Shown: positions 17,615-27,385, counted from the stretch's first letter. The stretch: 64,000 bases of DNA from Parabacteroides sp. (GCA_019417325.1 DXVO01000014.1:31308-95307), one strand, 5' to 3'. Program-made: numbers and translations. The notes: a model not told the origin generated them from the letters alone.

Positions 17615-19879
17615 TTAATTAGTTACAGGTTTGCCTTCGCTCAGCCGGAGCACTTTTTCATGTTCGCCTACAATCCAGACAATATCACCTTCCAGGAATA
17701 CGGTGGTCGGCTCGGGATTTTTGATGGAGGTAGTGCCTCTTTCTATACCGATAACGAGGCAGGCAGCCTTATCTCTGATTCCGGATTCCAGAATGGTCCG
17801 TCCAATCAGATGTGAACCTTCTGCAATAAAGAACTGCTCGATGTTTACCTCTTTGGATTCCTGAATGGACAGTTGCTGGCTTCTATACCGTTCTTCAAGA
17901 TATTTGCGGAAATGTTCCAGGTCGCTGTCAGCACCTACTACAACCAGTTTATCGAAGGGATATAACCGTTCCGAACCTCCGGGGATATTGATACGCCGGT
18001 TTCCCCGGATGATTGTGACTACATTTACATTGCATTTTTGCCGGAAATTAAGTTCCTTCAGCGTTTTCCCCATACTGGGTGAATTTTGCTTTACTTCAAA
18101 GTCGGCAAGGTGAAGGTCACGTTCCAGCATATGGTTGGCAAAACGTTGGTTAATAGGGGCATTCTTCTCTTTTTCCAGTTCGCGTGCCGTCAGGTTGGTG
18201 AAGAAATGGCGCTCCATAAGGATAGACTGTTTTTTTAGCCGCTTGGAAAAAATTACAATGGCGATTACCGAACCTGCGATAGCCAGCATAATGCCGGCGG
18301 CGATATTCAATAGTTTGGCAACGGGCAGCATCACAAGCCCGATACATAAAATAATACGTAATATAATCAAAGAAACCAGAGGGCCCCGGTTGTATTTATT
18401 GTCCTGCCATAATTGCTGGAATTCTATGGAATGATTCTTTTTCATCATAATGGCACGCAGCATCGGTGCAATAAGTAGCAATATGATAAAAAGCGATAGA
18501 ATATTCCCTTGGATGCCATGTATTTCCTTCGTGATGACAGGCGAGATGAATTGAAGCCAGATAAATATCAGCACCAGGGTAACGGCAGTATAGGTACCGA
18601 CAATGCGGAGGAGGGCTTTCAGTAACTTATTCCAGGCACTTTTTTGCCGGATGGTATTGGAACCGGATGAGTACCGTTCGATAAACTTTCTCCACGATAC
18701 CGGAATAATACGGTCGGCAATCCGGAATGCAGGTTCTGCTACCCGTATCATATAAGGAGTAAAGAATGTGGTGATGACAGATACCGCAACAACAATCGGA
18801 TACAGGAAGTTGCTGGTTACGCCAAGTGTCAGTCCTAATGATGCGATGATAAAGGCAAATTCTCCGATTTGAGCCAGTGAGAAACCGGACTGTATGGAAA
18901 CTTTAAGGGATTGACCGGATAGGAGTACCCCGAAACTTGCAAATATGATTTGCCCTGCCATTACGACAACGGTCAGGATTAAAATCGGAATCTTATATTG
19001 CCAGAGCAATGCCGGGTCTATTAACATGCCGACGGAGACGAAGAAAATAGCTCCGAACAAGTCTTTCACCGGTTTAATCAGGTGGTCTATATGCTCCGCC
19101 TCAATTGTTTCTGCAAGGATAGACCCCATGACGAAAGCTCCCAATGCCGATGAGAAACCGGCTTTTGTCGCAATCATAACCATTCCCAGGCATAGACCGA
19201 GGCTGACAATCAGCAATGTCTCGTCATTCAGCAACTTCTTTGCTTTCTTGAGGAAAGAGGGGATAAGGTAAATGCCTATCACGAAGCAGAAAAGCAGGAA
19301 TACTCCGAGTTTAACCACACTGTTCAGCAATTCCATGCCTTCTACATGTTTACTGACAGCCAGAGTGGAAAGCAATACCATCAGTAAAACGGCGAAAAGG
19401 TCTTCGACAACCAATATGCCGAAGACAACCCCGGCAAAGCGTTGGTTTCGTAAGCCCAAGTCGTCGAATGCCTTAAAAATGATGGTAGTGGAAGACATGG
19501 AGAGCATTCCTCCGAGAAAGATGCTGTTCATATGTCCCCAGCCCAGCAGGAGTCCGATGCTGTACCCGAACGTCATCATTCCAATCACAACCGTGATGGC
19601 TCCGATAACGGCTGTACCGCCTACTTTCATTAGTTTCTTGAAACTGAAATCGAGTCCTAAAGCAAACAGGAGGAATATAACACCTATATCCGCCCAGATC
19701 CGGATACTTTCGACGTCTGTTACTGTTGGTATTTGTTCAATGGAGGGGCCGGCAAGGATACCGGCTACAATATACCCGAGGACAACCGGTTGCTTTAGTT
19801 TCTTGAAAAGCAAAGTGACCAGTCCGGCAGAAATCAGAATCACTGCCAAATCCGAGATGAGTGTAGGTATCTGAGACAT
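17615..19879 (-). CDS. CPA2-family cation/proton antiporter with regulatory domains
   Basis: 754 residues. The N-terminal 390 residues are a Na+/H+-exchanger-type membrane domain of about 12 helices, with the family stretch GVIFLLFALGLDFSFKKL and the ion-path region GAFVMGSILAETIEAEHI. A short second set of helices follows (about 430-545), then two TrkA-C/RCK-type domains (about 580-660 and 680-750), which commonly sense ligands in KefB-like transporters. There is no full TrkA-N nucleotide-binding domain. Predicted K+ or Na+/H+ antiport; the ion is not determinable from sequence. Divergent from the AlbA_2 gene. Confidence 0.88.
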   Translation of the reverse strand: MSQIPTLISDLAVILISAGLVTLLFKKLKQPVVLGYIVAGILAGPSIEQIPTVTDVESIRIWADIGVIFLLFALGLDFSFKKLMKVGGTAVIGAITVVIGMMTFGYSIGLLLGWGHMNSIFLGGMLSMSSTTIIFKAFDDLGLRNQRFAGVVFGILVVEDLFAVLLMVLLSTLAVSKHVEGMELLNSVVKLGVFLLFCFVIGIYLIPSFLKKAKKLLNDETLLIVSLGLCLGMVMIATKAGFSSALGAFVMGSILAETIEAEHIDHLIKPVKDLFGAIFFVSVGMLIDPALLWQYKIPILILTVVVMAGQIIFASFGVLLSGQSLKVSIQSGFSLAQIGEFAFIIASLGLTLGVTSNFLYPIVVAVSVITTFFTPYMIRVAEPAFRIADRIIPVSWRKFIERYSSGSNTIRQKSAWNKLLKALLRIVGTYTAVTLVLIFIWLQFISPVITKEIHGIQGNILSLFIILLLIAPMLRAIMMKKNHSIEFQQLWQDNKYNRGPLVSLIILRIILCIGLVMLPVAKLLNIAAGIMLAIAGSVIAIVIFSKRLKKQSILMERHFFTNLTARELEKEKNAPINQRFANHMLERDLHLADFEVKQNSPSMGKTLKELNFRQKCNVNVVTIIRGNRRINIPGGSERLYPFDKLVVVGADSDLEHFRKYLEERYRSQQLSIQESKEVNIEQFFIAEGSHLIGRTILESGIRDKAACLVIGIERGTTSIKNPEPTTVFLEGDIVWIVGEHEKVLRLSEGKPVTN

Positions 19880-19897
19880 GCTTTCGTTGTTTTTCTG

Positions 19898-19928
19898 TTG
19901 GCAAAGTTATGTATTTATTTTAATTTTG
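19898..19928 (+). promoter_or_regulatory. Promoter of the AlbA_2 gene, overlapping a divergent one
   Basis: Plus strand: TTGG (19898-19901), 19-bp spacer, TAATTTTG (19921-19928), a near-ideal match. On the minus strand TAACTTTG (complement 19902-19909) is placed to serve the antiporter gene, with TTTG (complement 19934-19937) at a long 24-bp spacing. The two polymerase sites overlap, so the genes may compete for transcription. Confidence 0.75.
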
Positions 19929-19949
19929 TCCGACAAACAATCTGCCAAA

Positions 19950-20594
19950 ATGAAGAAGAAACATCCGATAGAAGCGTTGATAGAGCAGGGAGAACACCAA
20001 CAACTGGATTTTAAGTTTGAAGTGAGCGACAGTAAGAAGATTGCCCGTACTTTAAGTGCATTTGCCAATACGGATGGCGGCCGTTTGCTGATAGGTGTGA
20101 AAGATAATGGAAATATATCCGGTGTCCGCAGTGAAGAAGAATATTATATGATAGAGGCAGCTTCGAAAATGTATACCCGTCCGGAAGTCCCGTTCGAAGC
20201 AACCCGTTGGGATATAAACGGTAAAACTGTCCTGGAGGTTTATATAGCTCCCAGTCCGGATAAACCGCATTCTGCTCCTGATAAAGACGATAAATATAAG
20301 GCGTATATCCGTGTAGCGGACGAAAATATATTAGCGAATGATGTATTGGTACTTGCCTGGCAAAAGAAACATAAACAAGCCGGGACGCTCCTGAAAATAA
20401 GCAAACCGGTGGAAAGCCTGTTTGCTTATCTGGAAAATCATCCGTTTATCAATATCAGCCAGTTTTGCCGTGTCGGCAGAATCAATCATTATGTGGCGCG
20501 TAGTATATTGAGCGACCTGCTTGCAATCAATGCCTTGCAATATGTTGTTGTTGACAAGCGCATTCTGTATAAGCGGGTTCCGGAAGCGTCGTAA
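19950..20594 (+). CDS. AlbA_2 (Schlafen-like) domain protein
   Basis: 214 residues from ATG 19950. A longer in-frame reading from 19878 begins upstream of the promoter and is rejected. The N-terminal half is the AlbA_2 domain: GEHQQLDFKFEVSDSKKIAR, then AFANTDGGRLLIGVKDNG, the pattern seen in putative DNA-binding and Schlafen-type proteins. The C-terminal part (about 150-214) could be a winged-helix segment. The family is found as regulators or nucleic acid-binding proteins, but no specific function is known here. Confidence 0.8.
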   Translation: MKKKHPIEALIEQGEHQQLDFKFEVSDSKKIARTLSAFANTDGGRLLIGVKDNGNISGVRSEEEYYMIEAASKMYTRPEVPFEATRWDINGKTVLEVYIAPSPDKPHSAPDKDDKYKAYIRVADENILANDVLVLAWQKKHKQAGTLLKISKPVESLFAYLENHPFINISQFCRVGRINHYVARSILSDLLAINALQYVVVDKRILYKRVPEAS

Positions 20595-20609
20595 ACCTGA
20601 GAGGGGGCT

Positions 20610-21989
20610 TTATTCCCCCTCGACATACACTTGTGCGTTTTCAAAACGGATAACTCTGATTTTTTCCCCTTTCTCGATAAATCCGGACTCGGATACGGCG
20701 TCGTAGAATTCTCCGTCTATAATCACTTTACCGGAAAGGCGCAATACGGTTGCCGCTATGCCTTCTTTTCCTATTAATGAAGATAGGTCGGGACTTGAAA
20801 TCGCATCTTCAAGGTCCTTGTTCAATGCGACTTTCCGGAAGATACCCCGGTGTCCTATCTTATTGGAAAGCCATATGACCAGTACGAAACCGAGAACCAG
20901 GCCGATTAATACGATGAAGACTGCTTCGCCTAAATCTTTCCCGCTAACCTGTTCGAAATCAAAATCCTTGTTGTCCAGCAAACTCATGGTTAACCCGCCA
21001 ACCACCAGGACTATGCCGCTTATGCCCGCCACTCCGAAACCGGGTATGACGAATATTTCTGCCGCAATCAACAGGACGCCAATGATGAAAATTAAAATTT
21101 CCCAGTTTGCCGCAAGCCCGTCGAGGTACAGAGGTGCAAAATAAAGAATTGCGGCTATTAAGGCGGCAGCCGACGGAAATCCTAATCCCGGAGTCTGCAT
21201 TTCAAAATAAATACCTCCTATAATAATGATAATAAGCAGGGATTGGAGGACAGGGCTCATTAAAAAGCCTTTCATGTCATCGTACCAGCTTGGCTGGTAG
21301 GTTTTCATTTGATAATCTTTGTATCCGATATATTTGGTAATAACTTCGTCCGGCGTTTCGGCTATGCCATCGCAATATCCCCATTTCAGGGCTTCTTCGG
21401 CTGTAAGGGTCAGTACTTTTCCCGTATCGACCAGGTTCGGTATTACAACGCGTTCGTCGACCATCGCTTCGGCAATTTTCGGATCGCGTATCCACTTGTA
21501 GATTGTATCCCTTCCTTGTATAATCGTGTCCTTTCCATGAGCTTCGGCAGTAGAACGCATCATCGACCGCATATAGGATTGGTATTTGTCGGGCATGGCA
21601 CTACCTGTCTGGTTTACGACTGTTGCAGCCCCAATATTCGCTCCTTTTCTCATATAGATCTTTTTGCTGGCGATAGAGATAAGTGCTCCAGCCGAAGCGG
21701 CATTATTGTCAATGAATATATAAACAGGGATAGGATTATATAAAATTGCAGTACGCATGGAGTCGGCTGCATCTACCTGTCCGCCATATGTGTTTAGATG
21801 GATTAATATGGCATCGGCTTTCAGCGAATCGGCTTCCGATAATCCGTTACGCAGATAGATTCGTGTTGTGTTGTCTATCTCTTTTTGTATATTTATCTTG
21901 TAAACTAAAGGCTGGTCTTTTGCTACTGACATAAAAGAGGTTAGCAGTAGCATCATGATCATAGGGAGGAATGCGTGTTGTTTTGTCAT
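20610..21989 (-). CDS. NfeD-family membrane serine protease
   Basis: 459 residues: signal peptide or anchor (about 1-23), an N-terminal ClpP-class protease domain with the nucleophile region NNAASAGALISIASKKIYM, a central cluster of membrane helices (about 240-360) and a C-terminal OB-fold NfeD domain (about 390-455). This is the long NfeD1b form. Homologues work with stomatin/flotillin-type proteins in membrane protein quality control; no stomatin gene is adjacent. Convergent with the AlbA_2 gene. Confidence 0.88.
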   Translation of the reverse strand: MTKQHAFLPMIMMLLLTSFMSVAKDQPLVYKINIQKEIDNTTRIYLRNGLSEADSLKADAILIHLNTYGGQVDAADSMRTAILYNPIPVYIFIDNNAASAGALISIASKKIYMRKGANIGAATVVNQTGSAMPDKYQSYMRSMMRSTAEAHGKDTIIQGRDTIYKWIRDPKIAEAMVDERVVIPNLVDTGKVLTLTAEEALKWGYCDGIAETPDEVITKYIGYKDYQMKTYQPSWYDDMKGFLMSPVLQSLLIIIIIGGIYFEMQTPGLGFPSAAALIAAILYFAPLYLDGLAANWEILIFIIGVLLIAAEIFVIPGFGVAGISGIVLVVGGLTMSLLDNKDFDFEQVSGKDLGEAVFIVLIGLVLGFVLVIWLSNKIGHRGIFRKVALNKDLEDAISSPDLSSLIGKEGIAATVLRLSGKVIIDGEFYDAVSESGFIEKGEKIRVIRFENAQVYVEGE

Positions 21990-22177
21990 GTTACTTTTTC
22001 TTTATAATAAATGTACTTGATTTCAAATTATAACTTGTTGTTGTAAATTCTGTAATTATGACCGTTCGAAAACTTGTAAATGTCGCTCATTTTCAGTTTG
22101 ATTTGTTATAAATATATTAAGTTACGATTTTTAATATTAATAATCCTCAAACAAGGTAGAAATTAAAATATTCTTGC

Positions 22178-22185
22178 TACATTTG
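22178..22185 (+). promoter_or_regulatory. -7 box upstream of the ECF sigma factor gene
   Basis: TACATTTG matches TAnnTTTG, 67 bp before ATG 22252. The region 21990-22177 is AT-rich with no gene visible; a clear -33 element is not seen. Confidence 0.45.
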
Positions 22186-22251
22186 TGATGTCCTTCAACT
22201 GAAAAATGAAAGATATTAACCGGTATTAACCTTCATAAAAAACAACTTAGT

Positions 22252-22761
22252 ATGAATGCTTTGCAATTTCAGAAAAAATTATTGAGCATGCAAGAAAATA
22301 TGATGAATTTTGCTTTAATGCTCACAGCGAATCGGGATGATGCGCAGGATTTGATGCAAGATACAACTCTCAAAGTTTTAGATAATCAAGAAAAGTTTGT
22401 TGATAACATTAATTTTAAGGGCTGGGTCTTGACCGTAATGCGCAATATCTTTATAAACAATTATCATAAGATTGTACGCACACAAACAGTAGTCGATCAA
22501 GGCGTTGATTTATACAATTTGGATATTGTAAATGACTCGGGTTTTGATTCTCCTGACGGAGCTTATCAAATCAAGGAAATAACGAAAGCGATTAACAGTC
22601 TGAATGATGAACTTAAGATTCCGTTTTCAATGTTTCTGAGTGGTTATAAGTATAATGAAATAGCTGATAAACTATGTGTACCTCTGGGTACGGTAAAGAG
22701 CCGTATATTCTTTGCTCGTCAAGAGTTACAAAAAGTTTTGAAAGATTTTCATCAGGGATGA
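22252..22761 (+). CDS. ECF-type RNA polymerase sigma factor
   Basis: 169 residues with sigma region 2 (about 12-80; NRDDAQDLMQDTTLKVL and WVLTVMRNIFINNY) and region 4 (about 110-165; the helix-turn-helix FSMFLSGYKYNEIADKLCVP then LGTVKSRIFFARQEL). There is no anti-sigma gene next to it, so it may be controlled at the level of its own expression or by a distant partner. It directs RNA polymerase to a specific set of promoters; the regulon is not visible here. Single gene bounded by its own terminator. Confidence 0.92.
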   Translation: MNALQFQKKLLSMQENMMNFALMLTANRDDAQDLMQDTTLKVLDNQEKFVDNINFKGWVLTVMRNIFINNYHKIVRTQTVVDQGVDLYNLDIVNDSGFDSPDGAYQIKEITKAINSLNDELKIPFSMFLSGYKYNEIADKLCVPLGTVKSRIFFARQELQKVLKDFHQG

Positions 22762-22787
22762 ACCTTTATTAAAAATTATATAATACG

Positions 22788-22827
22788 AAAAAGCGGGAAT
22801 GTCCGGAAGGATATTTCCGCTTTTTTT
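22788..22827 (+). terminator. Terminator of the ECF sigma factor gene
   Basis: Hairpin AAAAAGCGGGAATGTCC / GGATATTTCCGCTTTTTTT (one bulge) followed by a T run. Confidence 0.85.
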
Positions 22828-22845
22828 AGTTTTGTAAATACAAGA

Positions 22846-22872
22846 TTGTTAAAGAATAAATCGTTATTTTTG
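22846..22872 (+). promoter_or_regulatory. Promoter of the threonine aldolase gene
   Basis: -7 TATTTTTG at 22865-22872, 20 bp before ATG 22892; a TTGT at 22846-22849 is a candidate -33 box at a short 15-bp spacing. Confidence 0.5.
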
Positions 22873-22891
22873 GCGCAAAATTCGAAAAACA

Positions 22892-23911
22892 ATGAGAAGT
22901 TTTGCAAGTGATAACAATTCAGGGGTGCATCCTCTGGTTTTAGAAGCTGTGATAAAGGCTAATGATAACCATGCGGTAGGCTATGGAGACGATCCCTGGA
23001 CGGAGGCTGCTACAGCTAAGATAAAAGAAGTGTTTGGTGATGAAGCATCGCCTTTTTTTGTTTTTAACGGAACCGGTGCAAATTCAGTGGCGTTGCAGGC
23101 TGTTACTCGCCCGTTTAATAGTATATTATGTGCTGAAACGGCTCATATAAATGTGGATGAATGCGGAGCCCCGGCAAGGATGACAGGGTGTGCGGTGGTT
23201 TCTATTGCTACCCGGAATGGGAAGCTTACACCTGAGCTGATTCGCCCGCATCTTCACAATTTCGGTTTTTGCCATCATTCGCAGCCGAAAGTTGTTTATA
23301 TCTCCCAAGTTTCCGAATTAGGTACAGTGTATACGATAGAAGAAGTGAAAGCAATAGCAGATTTACTTCATTCTTATAATATGTATCTGCATATGGATGG
23401 TGCCCGCCTGGCCAACGCATGTGTGTACCTGAATTGTTCCATGAAGGAAGTTACTGTGGATGCCGGAGTGGATATTCTTAGCTTCGGCGGTACTAAAAAC
23501 GGGATGATGATGGGAGAGGCTGTTATTTCTTTCCATCCTGAAATTACTGAGAACCTTCAATATTACAGGAAACAGTCAGCCCAGTTGGCTTCAAAGCTCC
23601 GTTATCTTTCCTGCCAGTTTATTCCTTATCTTGAAAATAATCTTTGGCAGGAAAATGCGCAGAAAGCAAATCATATGGCTCTTAAACTGGTGGATGTGTT
23701 GAAACAATATCCGCAAATCAAATTTACACAAAAGATAGAATCCAACCAGCTCTTCTTTACGATTCCTGCCGAGCAGAGAAAGAAATTGCAGGAAAAGTAT
23801 TTCTTCTATATGTGGAACGAAGGAGCGGATGAGGCACGTCTTGTGACTTCATGGGATACATCAGATGAAGATATTGCTGCGATCGGGCAGACACTCAAAG
23901 AGATATTCTGA
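22892..23911 (+). CDS. ltaE: PLP-dependent low-specificity threonine aldolase family enzyme
   Basis: 339 residues of the fold-type I beta-eliminating lyase family. The opening MRSFASDNNSGVHPLVLEA, the region GAPARMTGC and the PLP lysine in SFGGTKNGMMMGEAV (about 201) match L-threonine aldolases, which cleave L-threonine or allo-threonine to glycine and acetaldehyde. LYHMDGAR-type sequence (LHMDGARLANA) carries the PLP-pyridine aspartate. Single gene between two hairpins. Substrate specificity within the family cannot be settled from sequence. Confidence 0.88.
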   Translation: MRSFASDNNSGVHPLVLEAVIKANDNHAVGYGDDPWTEAATAKIKEVFGDEASPFFVFNGTGANSVALQAVTRPFNSILCAETAHINVDECGAPARMTGCAVVSIATRNGKLTPELIRPHLHNFGFCHHSQPKVVYISQVSELGTVYTIEEVKAIADLLHSYNMYLHMDGARLANACVYLNCSMKEVTVDAGVDILSFGGTKNGMMMGEAVISFHPEITENLQYYRKQSAQLASKLRYLSCQFIPYLENNLWQENAQKANHMALKLVDVLKQYPQIKFTQKIESNQLFFTIPAEQRKKLQEKYFFYMWNEGADEARLVTSWDTSDEDIAAIGQTLKEIF

Positions 23912-23928
23912 TTTAGTTTTAATTAAAA

Positions 23929-23970
23929 ATATTACATCCTGTGTAGACTAAAGTACATAGGATGTAATAT
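23929..23970. terminator. Hairpin between convergent ltaE and MFS genes
   Basis: ATATTACATCCTGTGTA pairs with TACATAGGATGTAATAT across an 8-nt loop, one bulged base. Runs of A on the left and T on the right are short, so it is a plausible two-way terminator. Confidence 0.65.
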
Positions 23971-23975
23971 GAATT

Positions 23976-25373
23976 TTAAGGCTTCTTGAATCCGCTGACC
24001 GTATACCCGTCGCTTGCGTTCATTTTAATAAAGCCTATTAATGAGAGAAAACCGAATATACCGATAACGAACAGTGTTTCCCTGTAATTATCGAGAGTCG
24101 TACCTCCTGTTTCATTATTTATTAATCCTGATAATCGGAGCACTAAAGCTCCCAGGGCAATCCCCATACCTGCAGAAACCTGTTGCATCGTACTGAATAG
24201 TGTGTTAGCCGAACTCATTTGCCGGGCAGGAACATCAGCAAAAGCAAGTGTATTCAGGCTACTGAACTGCATGGACCGGAAACAGCCCATCAGGAATAAA
24301 TTGAAAATGATAAAAAAGTGGGAGGTATCAGGGGTAAAGAGTGCACAAACCGCAGTTGAAATGGATAATAATGTGCAGTTGACGATTAAAACATATTTGA
24401 ATCCCCAGCGGTGGGTAATCCATATGGTTGCAGGTTTTATCACCAGGTTGCCTGTCATCAGTGCAAGGAAAATAAGTCCGGACTCGAAAGGGTTCATCCC
24501 AAGTCCTTCCTGAAACATCAGCGGTAGTAGGAAAGGCGCAGCTCCGATGACCATCATCGACAAAGCTCCGTAGAAAATGGTGACCGAATAAGTTCGTATG
24601 TGTAATACGGAATAATCAATTAAAGGATTATTACTGCGTAAGGCGTGGCTGGAATTTAGCTTTAGCATAAACAAACTTATCAGTAATAAAATTATTGCCA
24701 GCATATATTCATGTTTACCGGATCCAAGTAACTCCAGGCTGTACATGATTCCTGCCAATGCGCCGCCGCTCAGAAGGAAACCCGGAATATCCAATGCCCT
24801 TTTTTCTTCACTGCTTTCGTTCGGCATGTATTTGTATGTACAGAAGGCTACAAGCAGTCCGAAAGGTATGTTTAGATAGAAAATCCATTGCCAGGAAAAA
24901 TAAGTTGTCAGGAATCCGCCTAATGGAGGACCTATGATGGGTGCAACCAATCCGGGCCAGGTAATATAGGCAATGGCATTCACCAGTTCGCTTTTCCTGC
25001 AAGTACGTAAAACGGCAAGACGCCCTACGGGAACCATCATCGCCCCTGCTATTCCTTGCAGGATACGGGCTACTGTAAACTGCGTAAGATTCTGGCTGAA
25101 AGAACAAAGAACAGAAGAAATGATGAAACCTGTTACCGCCGATAAAAATACGCTCCGCATTCCGAACCTGTCTGCAACCCAACCGCTTACCGGGATAAAA
25201 ACGGCAAGTGCCATCATATAGGCTGTAATCCCCAAACTCATACTTCCGCTATCTGTATTAAACGATGCCGCCATTTGCGGAAGGGCTGTTGTGATAGCTG
25301 TTGCATCCAGAAATTCCATAAAGAATGCAGTGGCTACCAATATGATGATAATCCGGGAAGTTTTTATTTGCAT
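23976..25373 (-). CDS. MFS drug/proton antiporter, DHA2 (EmrB-like) family
   Basis: 465 residues, largely membrane helices (about 14). It opens with FLDATAITTALPQMA, typical of DHA2 exporters, has motif A GWVADRFGMRSVF between helices 2 and 3 and motif C-like GLVAPIIGPPLGGFL in helix 5. The family exports hydrophobic drugs or other small molecules in exchange for protons. No membrane-fusion (EmrA) or TolC gene is adjacent, so it would act as a single inner-membrane pump. The substrate is unknown. Confidence 0.88.
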   Translation of the reverse strand: MQIKTSRIIIILVATAFFMEFLDATAITTALPQMAASFNTDSGSMSLGITAYMMALAVFIPVSGWVADRFGMRSVFLSAVTGFIISSVLCSFSQNLTQFTVARILQGIAGAMMVPVGRLAVLRTCRKSELVNAIAYITWPGLVAPIIGPPLGGFLTTYFSWQWIFYLNIPFGLLVAFCTYKYMPNESSEEKRALDIPGFLLSGGALAGIMYSLELLGSGKHEYMLAIILLLISLFMLKLNSSHALRSNNPLIDYSVLHIRTYSVTIFYGALSMMVIGAAPFLLPLMFQEGLGMNPFESGLIFLALMTGNLVIKPATIWITHRWGFKYVLIVNCTLLSISTAVCALFTPDTSHFFIIFNLFLMGCFRSMQFSSLNTLAFADVPARQMSSANTLFSTMQQVSAGMGIALGALVLRLSGLINNETGGTTLDNYRETLFVIGIFGFLSLIGFIKMNASDGYTVSGFKKP

Positions 25374-25398
25374 AAGCTTTTGTTCTGAAAAGTTCGCG

Positions 25399-25406
25399 CA
25401 AAATTA
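25399..25406 (-). promoter_or_regulatory. -7 box of the MFS exporter gene
   Basis: Minus-strand TAATTTTG, 25 bp upstream of ATG 25373. No clear -33 element. Confidence 0.45.
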
Positions 25407-25426
25407 ATCATTTCCTCCTTTTTTAC

Positions 25427-25434
25427 TATTTTTG
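25427..25434 (+). promoter_or_regulatory. -7 box of the phosphoesterase gene
   Basis: TATTTTTG 29 bp upstream of ATG 25464, back to back with the MFS promoter. No clear -33 element. Confidence 0.45.
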
Positions 25435-25463
25435 CCCTCTATTAATCAGAAGAAAATAGCGAT

Positions 25464-27323
25464 ATGAAACAGGTATTTTTACTGGCAATGATTTTTACCT
25501 TATTGTTGCCGGGGGGGAATATTTATTCCAAGAACAAGAGTGCCAGGGAGAAAAATACCCTGCGTATCATGAGTTACAATATTCGTAATGGTAGGGGAAT
25601 GGATGATCTGTCTGATTTTGAACGGACGGCGGATGTAATTAATAAAGCTTGTCCGGATGTGGTTGCATTGCAGGAAATAGACAGTGTAACGGGACGTAGT
25701 GGTGGAATTGATGTTTTACGTGAACTGGCTGAACGTACCTTGATGCATCGGGTTTATGCTCCGGCAATCCATTATGATGGCGGGAAGTATGGTATCGGTA
25801 TGCTGAGTAAAGAAAAACCGGTAAATTTTCATACTGTTGCTTTGCCCGGCAGGGAGGAAGCCCGTACTTTATTGATTGTGGAATTTGAAAAGTATATCTA
25901 TTGTTGTACCCATTTGTCGCTGACGGAAGAAGACCGTATGTTGTCTCTTCCCATCCTTTTAAAAGAGGCTGCAATAGCGAATAAACCATTGTTCATAGCA
26001 GGAGATATGAATGCACATCCGGATTCGGAGTTTATTCGTGCCTTGCAGGATAAGTTTATAATTTTGACAGATACCAAACAGTTTACCTTTCCGGCAGATA
26101 AACCGGATGAAACGATTGATTATATAGCAGCTTATGCAAAAGACTCTACAGCCTTTACGCGTATCTCTTCCAAAGTACTGGACGAACCGGCAGCTTCAGA
26201 CCATCGTCCGATAGTAACCGATATTATTTTCAAGCAGCCTGCTTCTAAAATATTCCATACGGAGCCTTATTTGCAAAATCCGGTAGGAGATGGAATTACG
26301 GTTATGTGGCAAACTACCGTACCGGCCTATAGTTGGGTGGAATACGGAACAGATAAAGAACATTTGACAAAAGCCCGGACGCTGGTAAACGGACAGGTTA
26401 TTTGCAATAATATGCAACATAAAGTCCGTATAGAGAATCTGGAACCGGGTAAAACATATTATTACCGTGTCTGCTCCGAAGAAATTATGCTTTATCAGGC
26501 TTATAAGAAAATATTTGGTGAAACGGCAGTTTCCGAATTTCATACATTCACGCTTCCTGCAGCTTCAGATACTGATTTTACAGCGATCATTTTTAATGAT
26601 TTACACAAGCATTCCGAAACTTTGCAGGCACTATATAAGCAAGTAAAAGATTTGAAATATGACTTTGTTGTTTTTAATGGCGATTGTATCGACGATCCGG
26701 CAGACCATGAACAGGCTACCCGTTTCCTCAGTGAATTAAATGAAACAGTGGATGCGGCAGATGTTCCGGTATTTTATTTACGTGGAAACCATGAAATCCG
26801 TAATGCTTACTCTATCGGTCTGCGCGATTTATTCGATTATGTAGGAGGTAAGACATATGGCGCATTCAATTGGGGAGATACTCGTATTGTAATGTTGGAT
26901 TGCGGGGAAGACAAACCGGACAGTCATTGGGTATATTATGGTTTGAATGATTTTACCGATTTACGTCAGGCGCAAGTAGGTTTCCTGAAGGAAGAATTGG
27001 CATCCAAAGCATTTAAGAAATCGAATAAACGTGTTTTAATTCATCATGTACCGGTTTATGGAAATACGGATGAATATAATCCCTGTCTGGATTTATGGGG
27101 TGGCTTGTTATCAAAGGCTCCGTTCAATGTGTGCCTGAACGCGCATACTCACAGCTATGCCTATTTACCGAAAGATTCGGCAGGAAATAATTATCCGGTA
27201 ATAGTCGGAGGAGGATACCGTATGGATGGCGCAACAGTAATGGTATTACAGAAAAAGGGCAAGGATTTGAAATTGCGTGTGCTCAATACAAAAGGCGAAA
27301 CAGTGCAGGAACTGGATTTATAA
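25464..27323 (+). CDS. Secreted two-domain phosphoesterase (EEP plus calcineurin-like)
   Basis: 619 residues with a signal peptide (about 1-22). Residues about 30-255 form an endonuclease/exonuclease/phosphatase domain with MSYNIRNGRG, VVALQEID, FIAGDMNAHPDSEF and ASDHRP, the metal and catalytic motifs. Residues about 265-360 resemble the Fn3-type N-terminal domain of purple acid phosphatases. Residues about 372-600 are a metallophosphoesterase with IIFNDLHKH, VFNGDCIDD, LRGNHEIRN and NAHTHSY. Two hydrolase centres in one exported chain suggest stepwise attack on a phosphodiester and then a phosphomonoester. A xanthine permease gene follows after 62 bp. The substrate is unknown. Confidence 0.88.
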   Translation: MKQVFLLAMIFTLLLPGGNIYSKNKSAREKNTLRIMSYNIRNGRGMDDLSDFERTADVINKACPDVVALQEIDSVTGRSGGIDVLRELAERTLMHRVYAPAIHYDGGKYGIGMLSKEKPVNFHTVALPGREEARTLLIVEFEKYIYCCTHLSLTEEDRMLSLPILLKEAAIANKPLFIAGDMNAHPDSEFIRALQDKFIILTDTKQFTFPADKPDETIDYIAAYAKDSTAFTRISSKVLDEPAASDHRPIVTDIIFKQPASKIFHTEPYLQNPVGDGITVMWQTTVPAYSWVEYGTDKEHLTKARTLVNGQVICNNMQHKVRIENLEPGKTYYYRVCSEEIMLYQAYKKIFGETAVSEFHTFTLPAASDTDFTAIIFNDLHKHSETLQALYKQVKDLKYDFVVFNGDCIDDPADHEQATRFLSELNETVDAADVPVFYLRGNHEIRNAYSIGLRDLFDYVGGKTYGAFNWGDTRIVMLDCGEDKPDSHWVYYGLNDFTDLRQAQVGFLKEELASKAFKKSNKRVLIHHVPVYGNTDEYNPCLDLWGGLLSKAPFNVCLNAHTHSYAYLPKDSAGNNYPVIVGGGYRMDGATVMVLQKKGKDLKLRVLNTKGETVQELDL

Positions 27324-27385
27324 TTTTGAACAATAGACAAAAACGGCAATATCTTAAATTGATAAACAAATAATAGAAAACAGGT

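Noticed and set aside
27324..27385. Purine riboswitch before the xanthine permease
   Set aside because: The 62-bp gap is too short for an aptamer and expression platform, and no conserved purine-aptamer core is seen.
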